From a virus: DNA of 41,661 nucleotides. The notes under the pieces are model-generated. The model made no database searches, was not told the DNA's origin, and saw only the letters and a program-made list of their open reading frames with translations. Position 1 is the stretch's first letter. Each line of letters starts with the position of its first letter. The DNA lies in the IMG/VR virus record IMGVR_UViG_3300045020_000060, positions 1 through 41,661 of that record, one strand, 5' to 3'. A program made the position numbers and the translations under genes. Of the stretch, positions 8,043 to 17,380 are shown piece after piece.

Positions 8043-9722
8043 ATGAAATCACGCTCTCCTACCTTTACTAATCTGCCACTCGACATTGTGGGTTCCACTG
8101 CCTTTGGTCGCTATCCAAAGATTAGTGTTGAGCAGACCTACAACATGATTATCTCTGATAATTTCCTCGTGCCTTATGCTGGTTATAAATATGCGATCAC
8201 TGATGCAAATGGCAATCCGCTGCCACTATCTGCCATTGGCGCAGGACGTGGGATATTTCATAGCACGATATTGAATCAATTGATTGTAGTGATCTACAAC
8301 AATGTGTTTGTGGTGAATTCGTCACTCGTTGCAACACAGATTGGCACACTGAATACATTTGCAGGTGATGTATTTATTGACGAGAACAATGCAAACCAAA
8401 TTGCCATCTGTGATAAGACAGCGATATGGATTTACAATACAACAACTAACTTATTCACGAAGGCATCTATTGCTGCACCATTCTTGCCAGGCTATGTTGC
8501 ATTCCAAGATGGTTACTTTATTACTGTGGATCTTAATTCAGCACAATGGGCATTGTCTGCATTGAACGATGGCACGACATGGTCGCTATCTGCTAATACT
8601 GTGGGTGGCTTTCAATCTAAGCCTGACAAACCTGTTGCGGTGTTGCGATTTCCTGGTCGTGGTAATTTATTATTTGTCATTGGTAGTGTTGTCACAGAAT
8701 TGTGGTATGACGTTGGTGCGGCATTATTTCCTTATCAACGTAACTCTGGAGTAAATATTGATTATGGAACACTTAATGCTGATACCGTGGCTTCCCTTGA
8801 TAATATCGTGTGCTGGCTTGGGGCCAATGAACGATCTGGACCAGTCATACTCGCAAGTACAGGTGGTACCCCTGAACGATTATCCAATGACGGTATTGAT
8901 TTTAGACTCAACGCTTTAACCAATCCGTCAGATGCACATGGCTTCATGTTCAGACAAGATGGTCACATATTTTATCAGCTGACATTTCCGACAGATAATT
9001 TCTCAATTACGTATGATTTTAATACGGGGAAATTCTTCACAGTCACTGATCCAAATCTCAATTACCATATTGCGAAGCGTGTCGCTTACTTTAATAACAC
9101 GTATTACTTTGTGTCACTGAATGATGGCAATCTCTATGAGATGTCAACCAATGACACGACATATGCTGGCAAAGTCATACCACGCATACGCATATGTAAA
9201 ACCGTACGCATGCCAGACACTGCACCATTTGTTACGAATAACCTTTCATTCCCACTAGAACAAGGTGTCGATAATGTACCTACTAATTCTGTTATCGCTG
9301 CTGTTGTGCAAAACGGTGGTTCTGGTTATACAGCAGCGACTGTAATCTTTGAAGGAGGTGGTGGTTTTGGTGCAACCGGTACGGTGACAGTTTCCGGTGG
9401 TCAAGTGACAGGCATTACGATTACAAATGGTGGCGAAGGTTATATTGCAGCACCGGTACCTAGTATTAGTGGCGATGGCACCGGCGCATATGGACTTTCC
9501 TATATTGATAACGTCGCGCCAATTGTCGATCTTGCGATTTCGAATGATGGTGGTTATGTATTTAGTAACTATGATCAGATGACACTTAATAGTCTTGGCG
9601 TACGTAAGAACAGGTTCATCTATTATAATCTTGGTTGGTCAAATGAATTCACACCGCAGTTCAGGATGTTTTCGCTTGGCCGATTTGTTGCAGGCGATGG
9701 CACAGTGAGTATTTATCAATGA
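8043..9722 (+). CDS. Tail hub / packaged-DNA stabilisation protein (P22 gp10-like)
   Basis: A protein of 559 residues (P22 gp10 is 472), following the gp4-like gene. It opens KSRSPTFTNLPLDIVGSTAF, then YPKISVEQTYNM, typical of gp10-type hubs. The body is beta-rich with propeller-like repeats of aromatic and Asp/Gly turns. A Gly-rich insertion near residues 425-480 (FEGGGGFGATGTVTVSGGQ and AAPVPSISGDGTGAYG) looks like a small inserted beta domain and may explain the extra length. The stop overlaps the next start (ATGA at 9719). Confidence 0.75.
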   Translation: MKSRSPTFTNLPLDIVGSTAFGRYPKISVEQTYNMIISDNFLVPYAGYKYAITDANGNPLPLSAIGAGRGIFHSTILNQLIVVIYNNVFVVNSSLVATQIGTLNTFAGDVFIDENNANQIAICDKTAIWIYNTTTNLFTKASIAAPFLPGYVAFQDGYFITVDLNSAQWALSALNDGTTWSLSANTVGGFQSKPDKPVAVLRFPGRGNLLFVIGSVVTELWYDVGAALFPYQRNSGVNIDYGTLNADTVASLDNIVCWLGANERSGPVILASTGGTPERLSNDGIDFRLNALTNPSDAHGFMFRQDGHIFYQLTFPTDNFSITYDFNTGKFFTVTDPNLNYHIAKRVAYFNNTYYFVSLNDGNLYEMSTNDTTYAGKVIPRIRICKTVRMPDTAPFVTNNLSFPLEQGVDNVPTNSVIAAVVQNGGSGYTAATVIFEGGGGFGATGTVTVSGGQVTGITITNGGEGYIAAPVPSISGDGTGAYGLSYIDNVAPIVDLAISNDGGYVFSNYDQMTLNSLGVRKNRFIYYNLGWSNEFTPQFRMFSLGRFVAGDGTVSIYQ

Positions 9723-10045
9723 CGATACCCAGTTTAGTACCGAGCAGGTTCCCTAATTTCTTTGATACACAGTTTGTGGATAAGCAAGGGTATTTGACAG
9801 ACCCATGGCGGCAGATTTTGCAACAATTATTCACGCAGTTGCAGCTCAATATGGGCAATGAAGGACTTGTAGCACCTTCGCAAACGAATCCTAATATGCT
9901 TATAATACAGAATAATCAGAATGCAGCTGGTGAAAATACTGCAGCATATGGCACACTGATTTACAATACAGATACTAATATGCTAAATGTGGCACTCGAT
10001 AATGGATCAGGAGCGCCAGTGTTTTACCCGATTACGACGACATAA
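9719..10045 (+). CDS. Small virion-associated protein
   Basis: A protein of 108 residues starting within the ATGA overlap with the hub gene, without its own strong ribosome binding site, so probably coupled. It contains FFDTQFVDKQGYLTDPWRQ, a pattern (FvD..GyLT.PW) found in small proteins after gp10-like genes in many podoviruses, then a Q/N-rich part and a beta-type C-terminus. It occupies the place where P22 has its needle gene, but it lacks the long coiled coil of gp26. The function is unknown. Confidence 0.6.
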   Translation: MTIPSLVPSRFPNFFDTQFVDKQGYLTDPWRQILQQLFTQLQLNMGNEGLVAPSQTNPNMLIIQNNQNAAGENTAAYGTLIYNTDTNMLNVALDNGSGAPVFYPITTT

Positions 10046-10054
10046 GGATATGTC
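10039..10054 (+). promoter_or_regulatory. AGGA tetraloop ribosome-binding hairpin (10057 gene)
   Basis: GACATA-AGGA-TATGTC is a perfect 6-bp stem, 2 bases before the ATG at 10057. It overlaps the end of the preceding coding region (stop at 10043-10045), so ribosomes ending there would open it. Confidence 0.7.
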
Positions 10055-10056
10055 AT

Positions 10057-10683
10057 ATGAGTTTCTTATCAGGTTTAAATCCATTCCGCGGTATTCAGGA
10101 AATATTTGGTACTGGAGAGAAATATAGAAATCCCAGTGATGTTGCGATGGGTTATACCAATCAGATTCCGGATATCCTAAAGAAATACTATGGTCCTTAT
10201 GCTGAAGCAGGACAGAATGCATTACCGAGTTTGTCATCTGAATATTCGAAGCTCATGTCTAATCCTGGCGAACTTATGTCACGCTTGGGTGCAGGTTATC
10301 AACAATCACCTGGATTTCAGACTGCATTGAAAGAATCTCTCCAGGGTGCTAACCAAGCAGCAGCTGCAGGTGGCATGGCAGGTACTCCCTTAGCGCAACG
10401 TTATGGTGCTGACATAGCACAACAAATGTCGATGCGTGACTTCCAAGATTATTTGCAACAGGCATTAGGTTTATATGGATCAGGATTATCTGGGCAGCAA
10501 CATATGTATGATGTAGGTTCCGGTGCTGCCGGTAACTTAGCAGATAGTTTAAGTCAGCATCTATGGGGACAAGGTGGCTTAGCATTTGGCGGACAGAATA
10601 TCCGTAACCAACGTAGCCAAGGTATGTTCCCTGATCTTTTACGCATGGGCATTAACTATGGTGCTTCAGGAGGGTTCGCATAA
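10057..10683 (+). CDS. Internal virion / DNA ejection protein (P22 gp7 position)
   Basis: A protein of 208 residues, rich in Gly, Ala, Gln and Ser (GANQAAAAGGMAGTPLAQRY; GLYGSGLSGQQ), with an N-terminal MSFLSGLNPFRGIQEIFG. It is the first of three genes between the hub and the fibres, where P22 encodes ejection proteins gp7, gp20 and gp16. These are carried in the head and leave with the DNA to help cross the envelope. Sequence similarity to gp7 is not obvious, so the role is assigned by gene order and composition. Its stop overlaps the next ATG (TAATG). Confidence 0.6.
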   Translation: MSFLSGLNPFRGIQEIFGTGEKYRNPSDVAMGYTNQIPDILKKYYGPYAEAGQNALPSLSSEYSKLMSNPGELMSRLGAGYQQSPGFQTALKESLQGANQAAAAGGMAGTPLAQRYGADIAQQMSMRDFQDYLQQALGLYGSGLSGQQHMYDVGSGAAGNLADSLSQHLWGQGGLAFGGQNIRNQRSQGMFPDLLRMGINYGASGGFA

Positions 10684-12140
10684 TGCCTTTCAATCCATCG
10701 TTTAGTTATCCATTATATCCGACTGAAGAACAAGCAGTACCCGGACGTGCTGCTTGGCGTGGGTTGTTTGATACGATTGGTAGTATCCCAAAGACACGTG
10801 ATGAAGCAATAAAACGTCAACTTGCCAATGAATTATCACGTTATGAGAATGAGATAAAAAGACCCTATGCTGAACATTCTAATGAATTTGCAGGCGCTGA
10901 TCTTGCCTATCAAAAGACAAAAGCACCTGATGCATATTCACAAATGGCATTACGTGAAGCACAACGTAAAACTTATGAAGCAGAATTGCCATGGATAGGA
11001 ACTAAACATCAAGTTGCATTGATGAATGCTGCTACAAGAAATAAAGAATTAGTGAATGCTGTTACGAATAATTTCAGACAATTTACTCAGACGCCACAAG
11101 GCTTAGCTATTCTGAAAAATGATCCACGATTAGCTGATGCAATTTATCAAGCAATGATCAATCAAGCGCAAGATATTACTGGCCAACAATTTAATGATAT
11201 GCCAGGTGCTCCACAACCGCAGCAGCCTCAGCAGCGGCAAGCACAACAAGAAATGCCATCTTTGCAGGAACAACTTGGCATTGGTAATTCTCCTGCTAAT
11301 ACGGGATATCCTTATACGCCAATTCCAACAAGACCTGAAACTGGCGAAACATCAAGTGAAGGTCAAATGTTAGTTGACAGAATACGATCATATTTGAATA
11401 AGGAATCTGGTCAAGAACCTGAACAACCTGAAGTTGCACAAGCGCCACCTGATTTATCAAAGCCACAGTCACGTAAAGATATTATTAAAGACATTCAGGA
11501 TTCAGCTGCTGATCAATATGTAAAACTTACATGGCCACCTGATGTTAAGAAACGTTTATATGCTGGTGATCGTTTCAAAGCTACAGTACCGATGGTAATA
11601 CAGAATTTCGAATTGGCGAAAGAATACTTCAGCCCACAAGGTCGTAAATTATTGCTGCAAGATATTAAGAAAGGTACCGGTAAAAATGCAGTGACGCCGC
11701 CAAGATATCAAGCATATAAGAATTTTGTGCAAGGTATCGAACAGTTAAACGTACAAGGTGCGTTCTTAGAAGGTGTACCAGCTGACCAAATATCACGTGG
11801 TCAATATCATAAAGTATTCGATATTGATACGTTCTTCAATAATCCTGAATCAGCACAACAGACGCTTGAAACTGCTATCAATTTAGGCTTACAAGCTGAT
11901 GAAGCTAATAGATCGCGTCCAGGAGAATTAGTCGAGCGTGCTCCTAAATCTGAAAATACTGAACAACCATCTGCGAGTGTAGCAGCTCCTAAAGTACATC
12001 AACTGAAAAATGGCGATTATCTTGTTGTTTACAGTAATGGCACAACTAAAGAATATACTAAGCAAGGTCTTGAAGAAACAGCGAAAGCTAATAATATCAG
12101 TGTGACAGAAGTTAAACGTCGATTAGGAATAACTAAATGA
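10683..12140 (+). CDS. Internal virion / DNA ejection protein (P22 gp20 position)
   Basis: A protein of 485 residues with GGAGG about 9 bases before its start, in a TAATG overlap with the preceding gene. The N-terminal two fifths are helical and charged. A Q/P-rich linker (APQPQQPQQRQAQQEMPS, about residues 177-195) follows, then a second helical region. The end (VHQLKNGDYLVVYSNGTTKE) looks like a small beta domain seen at the end of other ejection-type proteins. No catalytic motif was seen. Its stop overlaps the next start by ATGA. Confidence 0.6.
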   Translation: MPFNPSFSYPLYPTEEQAVPGRAAWRGLFDTIGSIPKTRDEAIKRQLANELSRYENEIKRPYAEHSNEFAGADLAYQKTKAPDAYSQMALREAQRKTYEAELPWIGTKHQVALMNAATRNKELVNAVTNNFRQFTQTPQGLAILKNDPRLADAIYQAMINQAQDITGQQFNDMPGAPQPQQPQQRQAQQEMPSLQEQLGIGNSPANTGYPYTPIPTRPETGETSSEGQMLVDRIRSYLNKESGQEPEQPEVAQAPPDLSKPQSRKDIIKDIQDSAADQYVKLTWPPDVKKRLYAGDRFKATVPMVIQNFELAKEYFSPQGRKLLLQDIKKGTGKNAVTPPRYQAYKNFVQGIEQLNVQGAFLEGVPADQISRGQYHKVFDIDTFFNNPESAQQTLETAINLGLQADEANRSRPGELVERAPKSENTEQPSASVAAPKVHQLKNGDYLVVYSNGTTKEYTKQGLEETAKANNISVTEVKRRLGITK

Positions 12141-14245
12141 TTAATTATCTCGCTGATACTAATGCCACTAAAGCGGTTGATGAACATAAGACAAATGAAA
12201 ATGTTTCGAAGTATCTTGGCATCAAGCCATGGACAAAAGAAGAATTTATGAAGGCAACAACATCTGCTGGCGAACTTGGTGCAATGATGTTAATGCGTAG
12301 TCCTAAAGGTGGTTTTGCATCAAAGATAGCACCTAACGTAACAAATAAAATTGCGCAATCATTAATTAATTATGGTGGCAATATTGGCATGAATTCTGCA
12401 GCACTTGCTGGTCTTCGTTTATTAGAGCCAGCTGGTGAAAATGAAACTCGACTTGGACGTGCTGGTGAAGGTGCTACTGAAGCTGCAATTGGTACAGCAG
12501 CATTACATCCTATATTTGCTGCAGCAACTTCTGCAGATCCACGTTTAAGAGTTCTTGGTACTATTGGATTAGGTACAGGCGCTGGATATCTTGCTGATAA
12601 AGCAATCGGTGCTGGTCACGGTATATTAGAAACAATAGGTGCGATATTAGGTGGTGCTTTTGGTTTACGTAGAGGGAATGCAAAGAATATGGCGATTATG
12701 GATACCTATGGTAAACATACTCCTCAAGAACGCCAAGCTGCACAAGCTAATTATGCTGCTTCACAAGAACTTGGTATTGATCAGAATCTATTAGAATCAT
12801 TTAATACAGCAAGATCTCGAGCACAATTAGGCAAACTTGGTGAAACACCAGAAAGTGCAGAGATCATGTACGAACAGGGTAAAAAACGTGCCGGACAAGA
12901 AGAAAAAGTATTTAATGAATTCCTTGAAGATATTTCACCAGCAGGCATCCAAGATATTATATCGTCGCTTTATAAAGCCACAAAAGCAGACAATGCACGT
13001 GTAGATGTTAAACCAGTGGTTGAACGTGTAAAAGAAGCCATGCAGGATGCGACTGGTGGTATCAAGACAGCTTTAAGTAGTGCTTTAAAGATGCTAGAAA
13101 AAAATGCACCTGCTGAAGCTAAAGTAAAACGTGAAGCTCCAAAACAATATGCAGTTAAATCAGAAGCACCTGTTGAGGTTAAAGAAAAACCTAAAGCTGC
13201 ATCAAGAACTTATGCTACAGAATCAGAATTACCACAAAAAATTCCTGAAAAACAAACTCCTACTTTATCTGAATTATTAGGTGAGCCGCGTAAACCACCA
13301 ATTCCTGCATCAGCAGATTATCCTACTCATGGATCAGTCGTACCCGGTCATAAAAGAGTGACTAGAGTCCAAATTCCTGAAGCAGGACCAGATTTGCCAC
13401 TATCTGAATTATTAGGAACGCCATCAAAACCATTAACTACTATCCCGGGTTATCCAACAAATGGATCAATTGTACCTGGATATAGAAGAATACGACAAAA
13501 TAATGGTGAATCTGTCCCTATGATGGAAGCTTTAGGTGGCCAAAAACCATTCGAAGTTACTGGTAGTCCATATCCATATAAAACTAACTTACGTCCTTTA
13601 CATAATGCAAAAATGGCTATGGAAGATTTGGCTGAATATAATCCTAGTGCCGGTGATAGTTCAATTAAAAAAGCTGCATCTAATGCAGTTAAAAATGTAG
13701 TTAAAGAATTACGTGAACAATTAGGTAAAGCAAGCCCAGTCTATAAAACTGCCAGTCGTTTGGCACAGAAACAAATTATACGAAACCAAGTTGAAGAAGC
13801 AATGGGTAAGAAAGCCTACAATGCAGCTAACTTTGATGCTGCTTTACTGCAGAATCCCAAAGAATACGAAAAACTATATCACGACCTTGGTACGCCAGGT
13901 AATACTAAAGTTCAATCGACAGCTCAACGAAAACTTGAACTTATGAAAAAAACACTGCCTACCTTAGTAGACCCAATCAATTCTGCAGTTAAGTCAACAC
14001 TTGGGGAGACGGGTGTTAAATCTGATAGGTTCGGTGGCATTGGCAAAACACTTGGCAATATGGTGCACAATGCTTTATTCGGTCAATATAATAAAGCCGT
14101 AGCTGAATTGATCTGGAATCCTCAATTTGAAAAGGATCTATTGCAGCTTGAAAAAATACAATCTGATATCGTTCGTTCTCGTAAGTTAGCTGAATTATTA
14201 ACTCGCGTCAGTTCACAGCAAGTCTCAGCATCACTTGCCAGCTAA
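12137..14245 (+). CDS. Large internal virion / DNA ejection protein (P22 gp16 position)
   Basis: A protein of 702 residues, the last of the ejection trio. Residues about 45-180 hold several Gly/Ala-rich hydrophobic stretches (GLGTGAGYLADKAIGAGHGI; IGAILGGAFGL) that could enter membranes. A charged helical part follows. Residues about 375-455 contain a two-unit repeat, LSELLGEPRKP...THGSVVPGHKR and LSELLGTPSKP...TNGSIVPGYRR. The C-terminus is helical. Translation starts at an ATGA overlap with AGGA 8 bases upstream. No peptidoglycan-cutting domain was recognised. Confidence 0.6.
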   Translation: MINYLADTNATKAVDEHKTNENVSKYLGIKPWTKEEFMKATTSAGELGAMMLMRSPKGGFASKIAPNVTNKIAQSLINYGGNIGMNSAALAGLRLLEPAGENETRLGRAGEGATEAAIGTAALHPIFAAATSADPRLRVLGTIGLGTGAGYLADKAIGAGHGILETIGAILGGAFGLRRGNAKNMAIMDTYGKHTPQERQAAQANYAASQELGIDQNLLESFNTARSRAQLGKLGETPESAEIMYEQGKKRAGQEEKVFNEFLEDISPAGIQDIISSLYKATKADNARVDVKPVVERVKEAMQDATGGIKTALSSALKMLEKNAPAEAKVKREAPKQYAVKSEAPVEVKEKPKAASRTYATESELPQKIPEKQTPTLSELLGEPRKPPIPASADYPTHGSVVPGHKRVTRVQIPEAGPDLPLSELLGTPSKPLTTIPGYPTNGSIVPGYRRIRQNNGESVPMMEALGGQKPFEVTGSPYPYKTNLRPLHNAKMAMEDLAEYNPSAGDSSIKKAASNAVKNVVKELREQLGKASPVYKTASRLAQKQIIRNQVEEAMGKKAYNAANFDAALLQNPKEYEKLYHDLGTPGNTKVQSTAQRKLELMKKTLPTLVDPINSAVKSTLGETGVKSDRFGGIGKTLGNMVHNALFGQYNKAVAELIWNPQFEKDLLQLEKIQSDIVRSRKLAELLTRVSSQQVSASLAS

Positions 14246-14314
14246 CCACCCTAGAGTTCCACGTAGAACCTGTTAAACTACTCCTAGACCATGGATGGTC
14301 AAGGAGCAACAAGG

Positions 14315-16822
14315 ATGCCACTTAATCCTCTCTATATGCCTGCACCCAGTTTGCAGGAAGGTTTTGTTGATAAAGAAACCGGCGAACTATTGGCTAATGG
14401 TCAGGTATTTAGTTTCGTTGCGAATACCAATACACCTAAGCCGCTCTACGAATACGACAATACCCAGAATCCTCCGTATGTTCCGCTATCCAATCCTGTC
14501 ATACTTTCAGCTGTAGGGACATTCCAAGATGCTAATGGCAACGATATTATTCCTTATTACTACCCCTATGATTCTGATGGTAATGTGCAACTTTATACTC
14601 TTAAAGTATATAATGCTAATGGCACGTTACAATTTACGCGTAATGATTTCCCGAATGTGGCGTCAGGAGAAGTGCCAGGCATTGAGGGTGTGGAATTAAC
14701 AAACTTCGTGCCGAATGGCCAGTTCTTGTTTCACAACAATAATGCACTGCCACCATCAACGACTACTTCAGCAACATTTACTTATACTGGTCTATCAACA
14801 AATACTGTCTGGCAGATTGCACCGGGTGGCTGGACATTTGAACGAACATCTACAAGTTCTGCGACGGACACAATTACCTTTGATCGTCTGCCAAATACTA
14901 TTGGCATTCCGCCAGAAGCGACAACCAGTGTGCCACGATATGCCTGTCGCATTACGCGTAGTATGCCAAGCAATGACGTTATTGTGGATCTACGTATTAA
15001 GTTTAACGATGTTAATAAATTTGATTCATCAAATGGTAGTCAGCCAGGATTACAGAATTACACATTATTGTTTTCAGCTAGAACATTCTCTGGATCGATC
15101 ACAAGTGCTAACGTATTCGTGATTAACTATTATGGTACTGGTGGGTCGCCTTCTAATTCTGAAGAATATAATTTTGGTTCACCATTTGATATCAATACTA
15201 CATATCAAACCTATGCATTGACTGGATCACTAACAACAGATTCCGGTGCAACACTTGGCACGAATGATGATGATTTTATACAGTTTGCATTTCGTATTCC
15301 TGTCACTGGATCATCAACGTTTGATATTGAGTTCACTAACGTTGCATTGATTCCAGGTACATATACTAATCAAACGGTATATCCGATTCAGACGAATGGT
15401 GACTTCTTATTAAATGCCATGGCGAATGTGGCACCTGCTGTCGGTAATACCACAACCTATGTACAAGATGGCAGTAATTTATATCTGCCATTAGTGATGA
15501 CATTGAATGGTTTGCAGTTTGATAATTCTGCCATTGGTGAAATCTATGCATCATTCGTAGCACCAGTAAATAATGAATTACTATGTGATGGCACTTCATA
15601 TTTAAGTGCGGGTATTTCTTCTCTTGGCATTCCATATTCAAGATTATTTAACAAATGGTATTCTGCTTCAACGCGTGGAACTATCTTTGGTAGTGGTCCG
15701 TCATGGCTTAATTGTTATCTCAGCACCGGTGTCACCGGTCTGTTGATGCTGACGCAGAATAGTCTTGGTAGTATTTCTGCTAATCCATCTGATAGCTTAA
15801 CAAATCCTACAGGTTTTACATTTACGTCAACGCCTGGTATCAGTGGTAGAACATCAGTTAGTTACAATGCACGTTGCAATGTCACACCAGTTGTAAATGC
15901 TGTATCTACATTTATGAGTGGCACACACAGTAATAATGCTGCTGCTGCTGGCACATCTACGATGACTATTTCTAATTGGTGTACGCCTGCGGGAATTCAA
16001 TATAAGTTTTTCATTGACCCAATTGCTGCTAATTCTTTAGCATCAGGTTCAGGAACTGGCCTCTATTTTACATTCAGTGATCATACAACTGATTACTATA
16101 TGTGGTTTAAATCTAATACTGAATCTGATCCTATGCCTGGTGGTACTGGCATTGAATGTTTTTTAATTGCAGGCATGTCTGCTACTGATTCAGGTATTGC
16201 AATTGCAGCAGGTCTTTCTAGCAGACAATTGAATTATATTACCTGTGGTGCCTCATCAACATTTAGTGCAGGTGCATGGTTTAATTTCTATGTTGGTTCA
16301 GTACTAAATACTGTCTGGTATCAGAAAGCCGGTAGTGGTTCACCACCAACTACAGGTGCAACAAATTATATTATGGTTGCGGTGGGTTCAGGTGATAATG
16401 CAACAACTGTTGCTGAGAAAACACAAGCTGCCATTAACAGTGTGTATTTTGCCGTTCCTGATCTACGTGGTGTAATGTTACGTGGTAATGATCCCAATGC
16501 TGAATGGGATTACAATTCAACATTACGTTATAATATTTATGAAGGCATTACTGAACCAGCATTAGGTTCAATTGAAATTGACGGATTCTCATTACATAAC
16601 CATATAGCAATAAGTTCACCATCTGCATTTACAGGTACAGTGCCTGTGACATCTGGTAGTGGTAGCCAAACTGCATTAAATACGACTATTTCAACATCTT
16701 CAGGAACGCCAGCGACATTAAACATTAGTACGTCTGGAACAGTATCAACAACGATTGGCTTTACAGGTATAGGAGAAACACGTCCAGTTAACGCAGCTGT
16801 TAATTGGGTCGTTAAGTATTAA
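14315..16822 (+). CDS. Tail fibre with head-binding N-terminus and tail-collar C-terminus
   Basis: A protein of 835 residues. The start at 14315 has AAGGAG 8 bases upstream; an in-frame ATG at 14291 lacks one. Residues 1-115 (MPLNPLYMPAPSLQEGFVDK, then GTFQDANGNDIIPYYYP) form a conserved virion-attachment domain common to podovirus fibres. The middle is Thr/Ser/Gly-rich and beta-type. The end has the phage tail-collar pattern, PDLRGVMLRG, an HNH cluster, then GETRPVNAAVNWVVKY. It should be the main receptor-contacting fibre. A GACCA-TGGA-TGGTC hairpin sits just before the ribosome binding site. Confidence 0.8.
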   Translation: MPLNPLYMPAPSLQEGFVDKETGELLANGQVFSFVANTNTPKPLYEYDNTQNPPYVPLSNPVILSAVGTFQDANGNDIIPYYYPYDSDGNVQLYTLKVYNANGTLQFTRNDFPNVASGEVPGIEGVELTNFVPNGQFLFHNNNALPPSTTTSATFTYTGLSTNTVWQIAPGGWTFERTSTSSATDTITFDRLPNTIGIPPEATTSVPRYACRITRSMPSNDVIVDLRIKFNDVNKFDSSNGSQPGLQNYTLLFSARTFSGSITSANVFVINYYGTGGSPSNSEEYNFGSPFDINTTYQTYALTGSLTTDSGATLGTNDDDFIQFAFRIPVTGSSTFDIEFTNVALIPGTYTNQTVYPIQTNGDFLLNAMANVAPAVGNTTTYVQDGSNLYLPLVMTLNGLQFDNSAIGEIYASFVAPVNNELLCDGTSYLSAGISSLGIPYSRLFNKWYSASTRGTIFGSGPSWLNCYLSTGVTGLLMLTQNSLGSISANPSDSLTNPTGFTFTSTPGISGRTSVSYNARCNVTPVVNAVSTFMSGTHSNNAAAAGTSTMTISNWCTPAGIQYKFFIDPIAANSLASGSGTGLYFTFSDHTTDYYMWFKSNTESDPMPGGTGIECFLIAGMSATDSGIAIAAGLSSRQLNYITCGASSTFSAGAWFNFYVGSVLNTVWYQKAGSGSPPTTGATNYIMVAVGSGDNATTVAEKTQAAINSVYFAVPDLRGVMLRGNDPNAEWDYNSTLRYNIYEGITEPALGSIEIDGFSLHNHIAISSPSAFTGTVPVTSGSGSQTALNTTISTSSGTPATLNISTSGTVSTTIGFTGIGETRPVNAAVNWVVKY

Positions 16823-16843
16823 TTGAAATTGGAGGGGTCAAGG

Positions 16844-17185
16844 ATGACCACTGAATTAAACTTCGGCCGTGATGCAGGTGGTTACAATGCATATGCGCCA
16901 TTCTTTGCTGCTGATAACTGGGGAACATTATTAGCTGCTAATACGGAACAGCATTTTACAGTAACGGGAACTTATTCACGTTATGTGGCTGTATTTTCTT
17001 ATCAACCAGGTGGTGCAGTTTGGGTTGCGAATAATTATACAGCAGCGGTACCAAGCGGTTCCTTTGCAGCTACTACTTCGCAATTAAATCCAGCGGTACG
17101 CATTGTGAATCAAGGTGATGTTTTAAGTTTTATTACTGCTGACACAGATGATTATGTCGGAGTGTCACTGTATGGCATCAACTAG
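16844..17185 (+). CDS. Small beta-rich tail-associated protein
   Basis: A protein of 113 residues. The start at 16844 has GGAGGGG 7 bases upstream; an alternative TTG start at 16823 is less likely. It is Ala/Thr/Tyr-rich and low in charge (NFGRDAGGYNAYAPFFAADN), ending DDYVGVSLYGIN, typical of a jelly-roll-like capsid or fibre accessory. No family was recognised. It lies between two fibre genes and its end overlaps the next gene by 14 bases, so a fibre trimerisation, cap or chaperone role is plausible but unproven. Confidence 0.6.
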   Translation: MTTELNFGRDAGGYNAYAPFFAADNWGTLLAANTEQHFTVTGTYSRYVAVFSYQPGGAVWVANNYTAAVPSGSFAATTSQLNPAVRIVNQGDVLSFITADTDDYVGVSLYGIN

Positions 17186-17375
17186 GAATGATTGGTCAGC
17201 ATTAGTTGGTATTGGTTTAAATGGTTTTCGTGATAATCCCATTACGCACAATCCTTTTGTTGCTGACAATACTAGTGGTCTTATTGCACCGGGTGCACCG
17301 GAATTCATTGTAACTGAAGGTGATGATCCACTCATGATTACAACTGAAACTGGAATACCTCTTGTGACGGAGTAG
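17172..17375 (+). CDS. Small tail-region hypothetical protein
   Basis: A protein of 67 residues starting at 17172 (MASTRNDWSALVGIGLNGF), with GGAG about 9 bases upstream, inside the end of the preceding gene. It has a hydrophobic N-terminal third and a Thr/Glu-rich C-terminus (PLMITTETGIPLVTE). No family was recognised. The five-base gap to the next fibre gene implies co-translation. Confidence 0.55.
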   Translation: MASTRNDWSALVGIGLNGFRDNPITHNPFVADNTSGLIAPGAPEFIVTEGDDPLMITTETGIPLVTE

Positions 17376-17380
17376 CATAG

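Noticed and set aside
14295-15122. Long frames on both strands inside the fibre gene
   Set aside because: They overlap the well-supported fibre frame entirely, have no ribosome binding sites and no recognisable domains.
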